From Bacteriovorax sp. (GTDB lineage Bacteria; Bdellovibrionota; Bacteriovoracia; Bacteriovoracales; Bacteriovoracaceae), in NCBI GenBank assembly GCA_028710485.1, contig JAQTTZ010000018.1:1-49196 (forward strand): DNA of 49,196 nt, written 5' to 3'. The notes beneath the pieces are model-generated. The model was not told the DNA's origin. It ran no database searches and saw only the letters and a program-made list of their open reading frames with translations. A program made the translations under genes and the position numbers. This document shows, piece after piece, positions 25,243 to 34,664 of this stretch (its first letter is position 1; each line of letters starts with the position of its first letter).

Positions 25243-26109
25243 ATGACTGAGAATATTTTAGGTAACGAGTGGTATTCAGAACGCTACTTCCATCAGAATG
25301 TTGCGACATCTTTTAAAATAAAATCCGTTTTGCACTCAGAGCAGTCCGAGTACCAAAAGATTGATGTATTGGATACTTATGGTGTCGGTCGGCTGCTTCT
25401 GCTAGATGGAAAAACAATGGTCTCTGATAAAGACGAATTTGTTTACCATGAAGTTATGGGCCATATTCCTACAATGATTCACCCAAAAATTAAAAATGTT
25501 CTCATCATTGGTGGCGGAGATGGCGGGATTGTCCGCGAATTCGTTAAACACCCAGAGATCGAACGGATTGACCTGGTGGAAATCGATGTCCGAGTTATTG
25601 AAGTTTCAAAACAATTCTTTCCTGACTGCACTTCAGGTCTATCAGATAAGAGAGTTAATGTTCTCACTGAAGACGGTGTTGAATATATTAAAAAACATAA
25701 AAACTTTTTTGATGTCATCATCATTGATTCTACTGATCCAGAAGATTTCGCCGCCGGATTATTCACTCAGGAATTTTATAAACATGTGAGTGATGCACTG
25801 ACTGAAAATGGAATTATGATGGCACAGACTGAAAATCCGCTTTATGATGAGTATGGAATTAAATCTTTCTATGATAATCTTCGAAATGTTTATCCTGTAG
25901 TTAAGTCTTTTACTGGACCGATGTTGATTTACCCTGGAGTCTTCTGGACTTTTGCCTACGCTTCAAAAGGATTGATTCCTACGCAATTGAACGAATCAAA
26001 AATTTCTTTTATGACAGGTCTTCAGCAAAATCTTAAGTGGTATAATATGGATTGGCATAAAGGTGCATTTAATATCTCTAATATTCATAAATTAGTTACT
26101 GGTTGTTAA
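25243..26109 (+). CDS. speE: Spermidine synthase
   Basis: The 288-residue aminopropyltransferase joins decarboxylated AdoMet to putrescine. Landmarks are the N-terminal beta-rich domain, GGGDGG (residues 90-95) of the AdoMet-binding fold, DSTDP (162-166) with the catalytic Asp, and the C-terminal PGVFWTFAY. GGAGAG at 25235-25240 supports the ATG at 25243, although the frame is open back to 25207. It lies divergent to speD. A strong hairpin follows its stop. Confidence 0.95.
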   Translation: MTENILGNEWYSERYFHQNVATSFKIKSVLHSEQSEYQKIDVLDTYGVGRLLLLDGKTMVSDKDEFVYHEVMGHIPTMIHPKIKNVLIIGGGDGGIVREFVKHPEIERIDLVEIDVRVIEVSKQFFPDCTSGLSDKRVNVLTEDGVEYIKKHKNFFDVIIIDSTDPEDFAAGLFTQEFYKHVSDALTENGIMMAQTENPLYDEYGIKSFYDNLRNVYPVVKSFTGPMLIYPGVFWTFAYASKGLIPTQLNESKISFMTGLQQNLKWYNMDWHKGAFNISNIHKLVTGC

Positions 26110-26122
26110 GCAAAAATAATCG

Positions 26123-26151
26123 TTGCCTGAAATGCACAATATTTCAGGCAA
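26123..26151. terminator. Bidirectional terminator after speE
   Basis: A perfect 11-bp stem, TTGCCTGAAAT / ATTTCAGGCAA, has a 7-base loop. In the plus direction it is followed by TGTTTTC; in the minus direction by a T-rich ATTATTTTTG. It lies 13 bases after the speE stop and 7 bases before the stop of the converging DUF1003 gene, so it likely serves both. Confidence 0.8.
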
Positions 26152-26158
26152 TGTTTTC

Positions 26159-26701
26159 TCAAGATTTCGGATTCAATATTTTCTGATGTAATTCAATGGT
26201 CAGGGTCTCGATTCTCTTGCTTAATTGCTGAGTGATCTCGGTTAATTTTGTGTTTTGAGCTAGTAACTCAACTAACTGAGCCGTCTGAGTAGCTGCAAGC
26301 ATTTCACGTTCTTCACTTGCCTGAGCAATGGCCTCTCTGTGTTGAGCATCCGCTTCTGCATGAACTTTATCTCGATCGGCCTGTCTGGTTTGCGCTAGTA
26401 AAATAAGAGGGGCCGCATAGGCCGCTTGTAAACTAAAAGCTAAGTTGAGAAGAATGAAAGGATAAATATCAAATTTGGCGAAGCCCAAAACGTTGATCAA
26501 TATCCAAATAGCAACAAGCAATGTTTGAGCGATTAAGAAGAGAGGTGTTCCAAAGAAACGTGCAAAGGCTTCTGCCTTTAAAGCAAACCAATCATCTCCA
26601 AATACTGAATTAAGATGTATGTGAGGTATGTGGAATCGAAAGAAATCGTCGTCACTAGCAATAGATACAGGCGTATTTAGGGGGGACTTTTTATTTTCCA
26701 T
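26159..26701 (-). CDS. DUF1003 membrane protein
   Basis: The 180-residue protein has two hydrophobic segments (about residues 50-72 and 82-104, the latter PFILLNLAFSLQAAYAAPL) typical of DUF1003, with a soluble head and a long helical, Gln/Glu/Ala-rich coiled-coil tail from about residue 108. GGAG lies 8 bases before the ATG. The function of DUF1003 is not known to me. A second DUF1003 protein, of the longer CxxC-containing type, is encoded 8 kb downstream. Confidence 0.85.
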   Translation of the reverse strand: MENKKSPLNTPVSIASDDDFFRFHIPHIHLNSVFGDDWFALKAEAFARFFGTPLFLIAQTLLVAIWILINVLGFAKFDIYPFILLNLAFSLQAAYAAPLILLAQTRQADRDKVHAEADAQHREAIAQASEEREMLAATQTAQLVELLAQNTKLTEITQQLSKRIETLTIELHQKILNPKS

Positions 26702-26828
26702 ACTTAAACTCCAGATTAAATGTTTTCATTAAATTCATTACAAAAGTATTGCAAGAAAATAAGTGCAAATTAGATAAGATTATATATCTCAAAATAATAA
26801 GCTACTCTGAGAATTGTTGCACTAATAT

Positions 26829-28967
26829 TTAATTTGATTTCGTAACGGGAAGTTCCACAGTGAAAGTAGCACCTTCGCCCGCATTGCTTTCAAAACTGAT
26901 ATTTCCACCAAGAGCAGAAATAATATTATGAGAAATAAAAAGTCCGAGGCCCAGACCTTCAAAATGTTTAACTGAGGCCGTGCGCTCAAAGCGACCAAAA
27001 AGTTTTGGTTGATCTTCTTTCGAGATACCAATACCGAAGTCACGAATGATAATGAATGCCTGATTTCCACTGAGGGAGACAGTTATATAAATAGGTTTTC
27101 CCTCTCCGTATTTCATGGCATTGGTTAACAGATTCGAAATGACCTGATCTATACGTGCTCGATCCCAATTACCTATGATCGGAGTCTGGGATTTTAATTT
27201 TACCTGACATCCGACCTTAGAGAATTGTGGCGTGAAACGTTCTACTACTTCAGTCACCAATTCGCTCAAATCAAACTCTTCATATTCAAGGATCAGTCTG
27301 TCAGCGGAAATTCTGGAAACATCCAATAAATTTTCAACCAACATCAGAAAGCGATCGAATTGTTTATCGGCATTTTCCAACGCTTTAAAAAGAACTTCTG
27401 ATTTGACGTCACCAGGTGACATTGTATATATATGTCGCTTTAGTAATTGAAGGCAAATACGAATTGGAGTTAGTGGTATTCTCAATTCGTGTGAGGCAAT
27501 CGAAATGAAGTCGTCTCGAAGTTGAATAGATTTCTCGATTCCGCGGCGTGCTTCTCTTTCTTGTTCTAAGATATTTTCTCTTTCCTGTGCGACACGGCTT
27601 TTCTCGGTCACATCTCGAAAGCTCCACACTCGGCCGACGCTTTTACCGTCGATTGACTGAGGCTGCGAGAAGCGCTCAATTCTTTTACCATCTTTGAAAT
27701 CAATAACGTCAGTGCTTTCCATTTCAGGGGATTCATAAATTTCTTTAATTTTTTCAAGAAACTGGTCGGGATTTTTGATTTGCCCTAAGATATATTGAAT
27801 GGTTAAAGAGTCATCCTTTTTATCTAAAATTTTTTCAGGTATCTGCCAAAGTTTTACAAACTTTTGATTATATCTCATAATATTGCCATTCAGATCGACA
27901 ACCATTAAACCATCGGCCGTGGATTCAATGATGGCATTAAGTAGAGACAGTGACCTCTCAAGTTCAAAAGTTGTATTTTTATAAGCAGTGATATCGACCA
28001 TAATTCCTCGAAGCCCTATAAATTTATTATTTTTAGTGACTACTGTAACTATATCTCGAACCCAAATAGTTCCTCCAGCGGCGGTGTACATTCGGTATTC
28101 CAAATCGTGGGGAAGCATTTTTTTACTTTGAGCGAGGCAAGTTTTGATGGTCGAGTCCCGGTCTTCAATATGAATATGATCGGCCCAAAAAGTGGGAGAA
28201 TCTAACCAGGCTTCTTTTGGATATCCCAAGAGCCGTTCCGCTTGTTTACTGACAAAGGTAAAGCGCAAATCGGAAGTAGCTTCCCAAACAATACCGTCGA
28301 TGGTGTCCAATAAAATATGATATTTCTGTAAAGACTCTTGTAATAGTTTTTCGGAATTTCGTTGAGAGGTAATATCAAAGAAAGACGCAATTCCACCGAT
28401 TAATTTTTTTTGCGTATCAAAAAGAGGTGCTGAGTTTGTAAGCATCAGGCAATGAGTTCCATCCTTGCGTAGGATTTCAATTTCTTCGTTGGATATAAAT
28501 TCTTCAGAAAAAAGAGATCTCGCTAGTGGCCATTCGCTAGGTTTGTATAAACTTCCATCGGGGTGAATACCTTTAATAGAACTAATGTAGTCATCAAGTG
28601 TTAAAGCAGCTTCGGTCGTTATTTTGAGAATTTCATTAGATGCTTTGTTGCTTATAAAAATTTTACCAGAAGGCTCTGCTGCCAAAACGACTCCGGAAGG
28701 TATTTGCTGAAGAATGGCCTCTAGCCACTGCTTTTCTTTTAAAAGTTGGAAGGATTTGAGTTCGATTTCTGCATATGAGCGTCGAAGCAATCCATAGAAA
28801 AAAGCAGTGGAAATGATAATTAAAAGACTAAGACTTATACTTTGCAGATGTGGGGCATTTGTTAAATTTAAAACGAGGACATCAGTCAGGATGAGCCAAA
28901 AAATACCGATCATAAAATAGCCTAAAGCGACGCGCATCGCGGCTGCCTTAGGTGGGGACAAGTACAT
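26829..28967 (-). CDS. Membrane sensor histidine kinase with three PAS domains
   Basis: The 712-residue sensor starts with two transmembrane helices (about 14-36 and 43-61) and has three PAS/PAC domains (about 76-205, 215-330 and 340-455), then a HisKA domain with SIASHELRIPLTP (His493) and a HATPase domain with NLLTNAMKYG, DFGIGIS and GLGLGLF. The short extracytoplasmic loop means the signal is probably read by the PAS domains. There is no receiver domain and no response regulator next to it. I set the start at the ATG at 28967 because a perfect GGAGGT lies 6 bases upstream; a TTG at 29069 would add 34 residues but has no ribosome-binding site. Confidence 0.85.
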   Translation of the reverse strand: MYLSPPKAAAMRVALGYFMIGIFWLILTDVLVLNLTNAPHLQSISLSLLIIISTAFFYGLLRRSYAEIELKSFQLLKEKQWLEAILQQIPSGVVLAAEPSGKIFISNKASNEILKITTEAALTLDDYISSIKGIHPDGSLYKPSEWPLARSLFSEEFISNEEIEILRKDGTHCLMLTNSAPLFDTQKKLIGGIASFFDITSQRNSEKLLQESLQKYHILLDTIDGIVWEATSDLRFTFVSKQAERLLGYPKEAWLDSPTFWADHIHIEDRDSTIKTCLAQSKKMLPHDLEYRMYTAAGGTIWVRDIVTVVTKNNKFIGLRGIMVDITAYKNTTFELERSLSLLNAIIESTADGLMVVDLNGNIMRYNQKFVKLWQIPEKILDKKDDSLTIQYILGQIKNPDQFLEKIKEIYESPEMESTDVIDFKDGKRIERFSQPQSIDGKSVGRVWSFRDVTEKSRVAQERENILEQEREARRGIEKSIQLRDDFISIASHELRIPLTPIRICLQLLKRHIYTMSPGDVKSEVLFKALENADKQFDRFLMLVENLLDVSRISADRLILEYEEFDLSELVTEVVERFTPQFSKVGCQVKLKSQTPIIGNWDRARIDQVISNLLTNAMKYGEGKPIYITVSLSGNQAFIIIRDFGIGISKEDQPKLFGRFERTASVKHFEGLGLGLFISHNIISALGGNISFESNAGEGATFTVELPVTKSN

Positions 28968-28973
28968 TTGGTG

Positions 28974-28979
28974 ACCTCC
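28974..28979 (-). promoter_or_regulatory. Consensus ribosome-binding site GGAGGT for the PAS kinase
   Basis: The minus strand reads GGAGGT, then six bases, then ATG at 28967. This is the strongest Shine-Dalgarno in the window and decides the start of the sensor kinase against the TTG-started frame further upstream. Confidence 0.75.
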
Positions 28980-29153
28980 GACCGCACTTCTAATCGTCTT
29001 GGTGCGGCCGATAATTAAAGATGCAAAAGATCCGCCGAATATCAAGGTTATGAAAAGTTTGTATACCAATTGTTTATTGTTATGAAATAGTTTTGATTTC
29101 CAACTAGCTTCTTAAGGTGAATAATTAGCTACCTCTTTCTCTTGGAAATTTGA

Positions 29154-29753
29154 ATGAAATATTTTTTAATTATCACCCTTAATTTTTTTTTACTTTCATC
29201 TGTTCATGCCACAACCAATATTCTTTTTTTGGGAGATTCGTTATCTGAGGGGCTGGGAGTTGATGAAGAGCAATCATTTCCCAGACTGGTAGAAAGAAAT
29301 TTACGGGCAAAAAAACTTGATGTCACCGTTACCAACGGTGGTGTCAGTGGAGCGACTTCGGCCAGTGGTGAAAGTCGCTTGAAGTGGCACTTAAAAAAGA
29401 AAACGGATATTGTTGTCTTAGAACTTGGCGCCAATGATGGTTTGCGAGGGGTGAAAATATCAGAAACAGAAAAAAACTTGAGAAAAATTATCAAACTGGC
29501 CAAAGATAAAAAAGTAAAAGTTTTATTGCTAGGTTTATTGATGCCGCCAAACTATGGGGAAAAATACACTGCGGAGTTTGAAGTGATGTATAAAAATATT
29601 AGTAAAGTTGAAAAAATTCCATTTATGCCTTTTATTCTAAAGGATGTCGCAGGCATTGCGGAATACAACCAGGCCGACGGAATTCATCCCAATGCTCGTG
29701 GGCACGAACTCGTTGCAAAGGGTGTCACCGATTTTGTGGAGAAGAATTTATGA
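29154..29753 (+). CDS. tesA: TesA-like periplasmic GDSL esterase/lysophospholipase
   Basis: The 199-residue SGNH hydrolase has a signal peptide (MKYFLIITLNFFLLSSVHA) and GDSLSEG (block I, catalytic Ser), block III GAND, and the C-terminal DGIHPN with catalytic Asp and His. Length is typical for TesA (about 200). It cleaves acyl esters/thioesters and lysophospholipids in the periplasm. The start overlaps nothing upstream; the end overlaps ybbA by 4 bases (ATGA). The tesA-ybbA-ybbP trio is conserved in Proteobacteria, but in E. coli tesA is divergent from ybbAP; here the three form one operon. Confidence 0.93.
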   Translation: MKYFLIITLNFFLLSSVHATTNILFLGDSLSEGLGVDEEQSFPRLVERNLRAKKLDVTVTNGGVSGATSASGESRLKWHLKKKTDIVVLELGANDGLRGVKISETEKNLRKIIKLAKDKKVKVLLLGLLMPPNYGEKYTAEFEVMYKNISKVEKIPFMPFILKDVAGIAEYNQADGIHPNARGHELVAKGVTDFVEKNL

Positions 29754-30409
29754 AAATTAGCGTTCGAAATATAAAAAAAAATTTTCTTCAAGGGAAAAAT
29801 ATTATCAATGTTTTAGATGATGTTTCCTTGGATATTCAGAGCGGTGAAATGATCGCACTTTTGGGAAAATCGGGGAGTGGAAAATCGACACTGCTCTCTT
29901 TGCTCGCAGGTCTTGAAAAACCAGATTTTGGTTCTATTCTTTTTGATCATACTGATTTAACAAAACTTTCAGAAGAAGCTCTCTGTGATTGGAGGGCAAA
30001 AAATTTAGGAATTGTTTTTCAACAATTTAACTTGATTCCTCACTTAACTGCTCTCGAAAATGTAATGTTGCCGTTGGAGATTAACGGTTTAGATGATAAG
30101 AAAAAAGCACTCGATTGGCTTTCCTTGGTAGGTCTCGACGATAGAGTTAATCACTTTCCTTCAATGCTCTCAGGAGGTGAACAACAAAGAGTTGCTATTG
30201 CAAGGGCATTGGTATTTGGTCCTCCTCTTTTATTAGCAGATGAGCCAACAGGAAACCTGGATAGTGAAACTGGAAAAAAGGTTATTGAGACTCTTTTTAA
30301 TATTGTTCGTGAAAAGAAAACCACGATGATCATAGTCACTCATGATGAGGAATTGGCCTTGAAAGCAGATCGCATCGTTAGACTAACAGGTGGAAAATGC
30401 CATTCATAA
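29750..30409 (+). CDS. ybbA: ABC transporter ATPase, YbbA/LolD-type
   Basis: The 219-residue ATPase belongs to the MacB/LolD group. Walker A is GKSGSGKST, signature [15 protein letters not shown], and Walker [14 protein letters not shown]. It is coupled by overlaps to tesA upstream (4 bases) and to the FtsX-like permease downstream (13 bases), which should be its partner. The group drives mechanotransmission rather than transport through a channel, so the likely job is extraction of lipid-like compounds from the inner membrane in conjunction with TesA. Confidence 0.92.
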   Translation: MKISVRNIKKNFLQGKNIINVLDDVSLDIQSGEMIALLGKSGSGKSTLLSLLAGLEKPDFGSILFDHTDLTKLSEEALCDWRAKNLGIVFQQFNLIPHLTALENVMLPLEINGLDDKKKALDWLSLVGLDDRVNHFPSMLSGGEQQRVAIARALVFGPPLLLADEPTGNLDSETGKKVIETLFNIVREKKTTMIIVTHDEELALKADRIVRLTGGKCHS

Positions 30410-32940
30410 AATTCTTTTGGCGCGATTTTAAATCTGATCGTGCATTCAATTGGTTCTATATTCTTTGTGCTTCGTTAGGAATTGTTGGTCTTTTACTGGT
30501 GGAGTCTTTCAAAGGTGGAATAGAAGATAAAGTTTCTAAAAATGCCAAAAATTTTATTGCATCCGATCTCTCAATTTCTAGTCGCAGGGCCATGGGGCCC
30601 AAAGAGGTTGAAGCAATTGAAGATTATATGGCCAAAAATAAATTAAGCTTTGCCAGATGGATAGAAACTTACTCTTTAGTTTCGAGAGCTGGTGGAACTG
30701 AACCACTTTCAAAATTGGGCGATTTAAATTTTGTCTCGGAAGAATTTCCTTATTTTGGAGGTGTTGTTCTTGAGAATAGTGGATTTAAAGGAGCTGGAAA
30801 ATGGGCAGCATTGCATCTTGCTCCTCATGCATGGATTAGCCGCGATCTTTCTTGGGAGTTGGGAGTAAAACTTGGTGATAAATTAAAGATTGGAGAAATG
30901 AACTTTATAATTGATGGGGTCATTACTGAAGATAAGTTTTCTTCCTTTCGTGGATTTAACTTAGCTCCAAAAATCTTTCTGTCTTATAATTTTTTGAAAA
31001 AAACTCAACTCATTAAATTTGGTTCTACGGCAACTTATGCCTATGCCATTAAGCTTTTACCAAATAATGATTTGAAAAAGATTCAGAAGGAATTGCGTGC
31101 ATTACTTCCAGATAAAAGTATTAAGATTGTGGGTCCCGAAGAATCAAGCCAACAAATCGCTCGATCGTTAAATCTTCTTAGTGATTATTTGGCGCTAATT
31201 ACTTTAATGACTTATTTATTAAGTTTAGTTGGGCTTTATTATTTTACTCAGCATTTTCTTTCTAAAAAATTAAAGACTTTTTCAATTTATAAATCGTTGG
31301 GACTAAAAACAACATTTCTATTCAGAGTGAGTTTTGTTCATTTAATTGTTCTAACTATTACTGCTGTCATCATTTCTACCACTATAGTTATTCTCTCCTT
31401 GCCGTTGCTAGAAGTATTTTTCACTAATTTAGTTGGAGAGGTGCTTATCTTTCGACTTGGAATTTTGGCGCTCGGGCGAATCTTTCTTCTTTCTTTTGGC
31501 GGAAGTTTGCTAGCTCTTGGGCCTCTCTTTTGGGGAGCACTTCAAACTCCAGTAGCGACTATTTTTCAAGACCTCCCGGCAGAACTTAAACGAATTAAAT
31601 TTTATTATTTCATGCCTCTTGTCTTTTATATCATAATATTGACCATCATCTTGGCCAATTCCTATAAAGTAGGAGGTTATTTTTTAGGTTCTTTGACTGT
31701 TATTATTATTTTGGCAGGCCTTTGTTTTAAGTTTTTTACAATCGCTTTGGAAAACTTTGCGGAGCATTTCAGCTTTATAAATCGTCACGCGGCCAAAACA
31801 ATGGGCCGATATTTTACCTCATCATTTACTATTTTTATCTGCTTATTGATTGGAATGACTCTTACGACTTTTATTTTTCAATTAGACAGCTCTCTTCGCC
31901 ATGAATTCACTCAAACTTACGGTGACAGACGTCCTGATCTTTTTATGTTTGATCTTCAAGACTCTCAAACTGAAAAATATGATCAAGTTGTGCGCGCTCA
32001 AAAATGGCATCAAACTCTGTTTGCTCCCATGATCAGGGGACGTTTAATTAAAATCAACCAGGAACTAACCCAAAAAAGGGTAGGGCCAGGCGAAGGTGAG
32101 TTTTCAACTCGTGAAGATCAGACTTCAGAACAAATGAGAAATAGAGGCGTGAACCTGAGTTATCGCCCAAAACTTTCTTGGTCTGAAAAAGTAGTAGAGG
32201 GAAGCTATAACGGAGAGAGATGCAATCCTGAAAAAGCTCCTTGCGAAATTTCTCTAGAACAGGCCTATGCTAAAAGATTAGGTGTAAAATTAGGAGATAA
32301 ATTAATTTTTGATATTAGTGGAATAGAAGTTGAGGGTGTTGTTACCAGTATGCGTAAAGTGAAGTGGATTAGTTTTGAGCCAAATTTTTTCATTCTTTTT
32401 CAACCAGGAGTTTTAGAAGAAGCGCCTAAAACTTTTTTATCATCTTTTAAGGTAAAAACACTTGGCGAAAAAAGAGAGATCTTTGCTAAAATTGCCGAGC
32501 ATTTTCCCAATGTGTCTTTGCTTGATATTTCTGAAGTTATTAGGAAAATTACCACCGTTTTTGACCTGATGGCCCTGGCCATTAAATTCATTTCGCTCCT
32601 GTCTTTATTTGTAGCACTCGTTGTGTTGGTGGCAGTGAGTTTTAATCACCTGGATCATCGAACAAGAGAGATGACTTTATATTATATGTTGGGCTTAAAA
32701 TTAAATAGCATTAAGAAAATCTATACAAGAGAATTTAGTTTTTTAATTCTGTTGTGCATTCTTTTATCATTGATTTTTGGATCGGCCTTAACAATGGTAT
32801 TGATGAGATATATATTTGATTCGGAAGCAATCTTAAGATTTTCATTTGTAGCATCAGTCATGACGGTGCTTGGATTACTTCTTTATATTATTGTGGGCCT
32901 TCGAGTTCACCATTTGGTGAAGAGAAAAAGTCTTTTTTAA
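30397..32940 (+). CDS. ybbP: FtsX/YbbP-type ABC permease
   Basis: The 847-residue protein has an N-terminal transmembrane helix, a large periplasmic domain (about 40-265), then membrane clusters near residues 268-425 (with FtsX-like core), a second periplasmic domain (about 495-720) and terminal membrane helices. That layout, with two FtsX-type domains and about ten helices, is that of YbbP. It starts within the 3' end of ybbA and is its transmembrane partner. Its stop overlaps the converging MsbA-like gene by 4 bases. Confidence 0.88.
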   Translation: MPFIKFFWRDFKSDRAFNWFYILCASLGIVGLLLVESFKGGIEDKVSKNAKNFIASDLSISSRRAMGPKEVEAIEDYMAKNKLSFARWIETYSLVSRAGGTEPLSKLGDLNFVSEEFPYFGGVVLENSGFKGAGKWAALHLAPHAWISRDLSWELGVKLGDKLKIGEMNFIIDGVITEDKFSSFRGFNLAPKIFLSYNFLKKTQLIKFGSTATYAYAIKLLPNNDLKKIQKELRALLPDKSIKIVGPEESSQQIARSLNLLSDYLALITLMTYLLSLVGLYYFTQHFLSKKLKTFSIYKSLGLKTTFLFRVSFVHLIVLTITAVIISTTIVILSLPLLEVFFTNLVGEVLIFRLGILALGRIFLLSFGGSLLALGPLFWGALQTPVATIFQDLPAELKRIKFYYFMPLVFYIIILTIILANSYKVGGYFLGSLTVIIILAGLCFKFFTIALENFAEHFSFINRHAAKTMGRYFTSSFTIFICLLIGMTLTTFIFQLDSSLRHEFTQTYGDRRPDLFMFDLQDSQTEKYDQVVRAQKWHQTLFAPMIRGRLIKINQELTQKRVGPGEGEFSTREDQTSEQMRNRGVNLSYRPKLSWSEKVVEGSYNGERCNPEKAPCEISLEQAYAKRLGVKLGDKLIFDISGIEVEGVVTSMRKVKWISFEPNFFILFQPGVLEEAPKTFLSSFKVKTLGEKREIFAKIAEHFPNVSLLDISEVIRKITTVFDLMALAIKFISLLSLFVALVVLVAVSFNHLDHRTREMTLYYMLGLKLNSIKKIYTREFSFLILLCILLSLIFGSALTMVLMRYIFDSEAILRFSFVASVMTVLGLLLYIIVGLRVHHLVKRKSLF

Positions 32941-34664
32941 CTAAATTGTCTTTGGAGTAAATGGTAGTAAAGACCCAGATGATCGAGAATTAATTCATCA
33001 TGGGTGCCAGTTTGAATAATCTCACCTTTATCTAAAACAAAAATTTTGTTGGCTTCTTTAATGGTAGATAATCTATGAGCAATGACCAAAGTTGTTCTTC
33101 CCTTCATCAAGCGATTGAGGGCCTCTTGAACAAGGCTCTCGCTGGCCGTATCTAGATTACTGGTGGCTTCGTCTAAGATAAGAATTTTAGGAGATTTTAA
33201 AAGAGCTCTGGCAATTGCTACTCGTTGTTTTTGTCCACCAGAAAGCTGAATTCCTTTTTCACCAACCAGTGTGTTGAACCCTTCCGGAAATGCTTCGATA
33301 AAATCGAGAGCATTAGCGTCTCTTGCAGCAGTTCTGACTTCTTGCTCGGTTGCATTTGGTCTAGAATAACGTATATTATCTTTAATAGTAGAAGAAATAA
33401 GAATGGGTTCCTGTGAAACAATTCCAATATGCTCTCTCAAGGAATAAGGATTAAAATTTCTATAGTCTTCGTTATCGATTAGAATTTCACCTGAGTTCAG
33501 CTCATAAAAGCGTGGGATCAGACTTCCAATGGTGGTTTTTCCACTCCCAGAAGGGCCTACTAAGGCAATCATCTCACCAGTATTAATTTTAAAATTAATT
33601 TTTTTTAAAACCTCAACATTGGCCCTCATGGGGTAACAGAAGCTCACATCTTTAAATTCTATAGTCCCGGCCAAAGTTGTAATTTTTTTTCCGGAATCAT
33701 TTAAGAAAGGTTCAAGTTCTATAATATCAAAAACCCTTTTGCTCGCTCCGATTCCTGCCATGATATCACCCCAGAGACCTCCGAGGCTTCCTACGCCAAT
33801 GGCCACGATCATTAGGTATAAAAGAAATTGGGTTAGGTCTCCGATTGATAATACACCGGTTACGACCTGATGACCTCCATACCAAAGGACAAATGAGATG
33901 GCACCAAATCCTACGACCATGGCAACAGTCATGAAGAGGGCGATGGTCTTAACCCTTTTTTTCGCTCTATCTAAAGCAATTTCCAAACGGGAATTGTAAC
34001 GAATGACTTCAGCTTCTTCCTGCACAAAAGATTTCACTGTGCGGATTCCCGAAATAGTTTCGTCGGCAACGATACTGGCCTCGGCCAGGGTCCCTTGGAA
34101 ATCGTGGGAGAGTTTGCGAATCTTTTTACCAAAAAATACAGTTGAGAGGGCGATAGGAGGGATCATTAAAAGCATCAAAGATGATAGTTTCCATGATGTA
34201 TAAAACATAAAACTAAATCCACCCAATACTTGTGCAAGATTTCGGAGTCCCATGGACACGTTTACACTCACTGTGTTTTGCAATGTCGTGCAGTCACTCG
34301 ATAAGCGACTCATAAGATCACCCGTGCGATTGGCATCAAAGAATGCAACATCTTGGGCCAGAATCTTTTTATAAAGTTGGCGGCGAAGATGAAGCACCAT
34401 GCGCTCTCCGCTTAACGTGAAAAAATAATAGCGCAAGCTGCCGGCAAAACCCATAATGACAAATGCACAAAAGATTCCGGCCACGGCAGGCGCAAGTAGA
34501 TCATATTTTTTAGGAGTGAGGACAAAATCAATAAGCCATCTGGTGAGTTGAGGGAAAATTAAAGTGCTTCCGCTGGAAAGAATGAGAAAAAACATACCCC
34601 AATACAGAAAAATCTTTTCAGTTTTGATGAGAGTAAAAAGTCTTTTCCAGGTTTGTTTATTCAT
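32937..34664 (-). CDS. MsbA-like ABC exporter (half transporter)
   Basis: The 575-residue half transporter has six membrane helices in the first 320 residues, including family motifs FFDANRTGDLMSRLSSD and TISGIRTVKSF, and a nucleotide-binding domain with [25 protein letters not shown] and LILDEATSNLD. Length and sequence are typical of MsbA/LmrA-type homodimeric exporters of lipid or drug substrates. Its ATG shares one base with the stop of the DUF1003 gene upstream (34664), so both are coupled. I cannot tell lipid A flippase from multidrug exporter. Confidence 0.88.
   Translation of the reverse strand: MNKQTWKRLFTLIKTEKIFLYWGMFFLILSSGSTLIFPQLTRWLIDFVLTPKKYDLLAPAVAGIFCAFVIMGFAGSLRYYFFTLSGERMVLHLRRQLYKKILAQDVAFFDANRTGDLMSRLSSDCTTLQNTVSVNVSMGLRNLAQVLGGFSFMFYTSWKLSSLMLLMIPPIALSTVFFGKKIRKLSHDFQGTLAEASIVADETISGIRTVKSFVQEEAEVIRYNSRLEIALDRAKKRVKTIALFMTVAMVVGFGAISFVLWYGGHQVVTGVLSIGDLTQFLLYLMIVAIGVGSLGGLWGDIMAGIGASKRVFDIIELEPFLNDSGKKITTLAGTIEFKDVSFCYPMRANVEVLKKINFKINTGEMIALVGPSGSGKTTIGSLIPRFYELNSGEILIDNEDYRNFNPYSLREHIGIVSQEPILISSTIKDNIRYSRPNATEQEVRTAARDANALDFIEAFPEGFNTLVGEKGIQLSGGQKQRVAIARALLKSPKILILDEATSNLDTASESLVQEALNRLMKGRTTLVIAHRLSTIKEANKIFVLDKGEIIQTGTHDELILDHLGLYYHLLQRQFS

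Noticed and set aside
26762-26823. AGTGCAA...TTGCACT inverted repeat upstream of the DUF1003 gene
   Set aside because: The 7-bp arms are separated by 48 bases; without a known operator the match may be chance.
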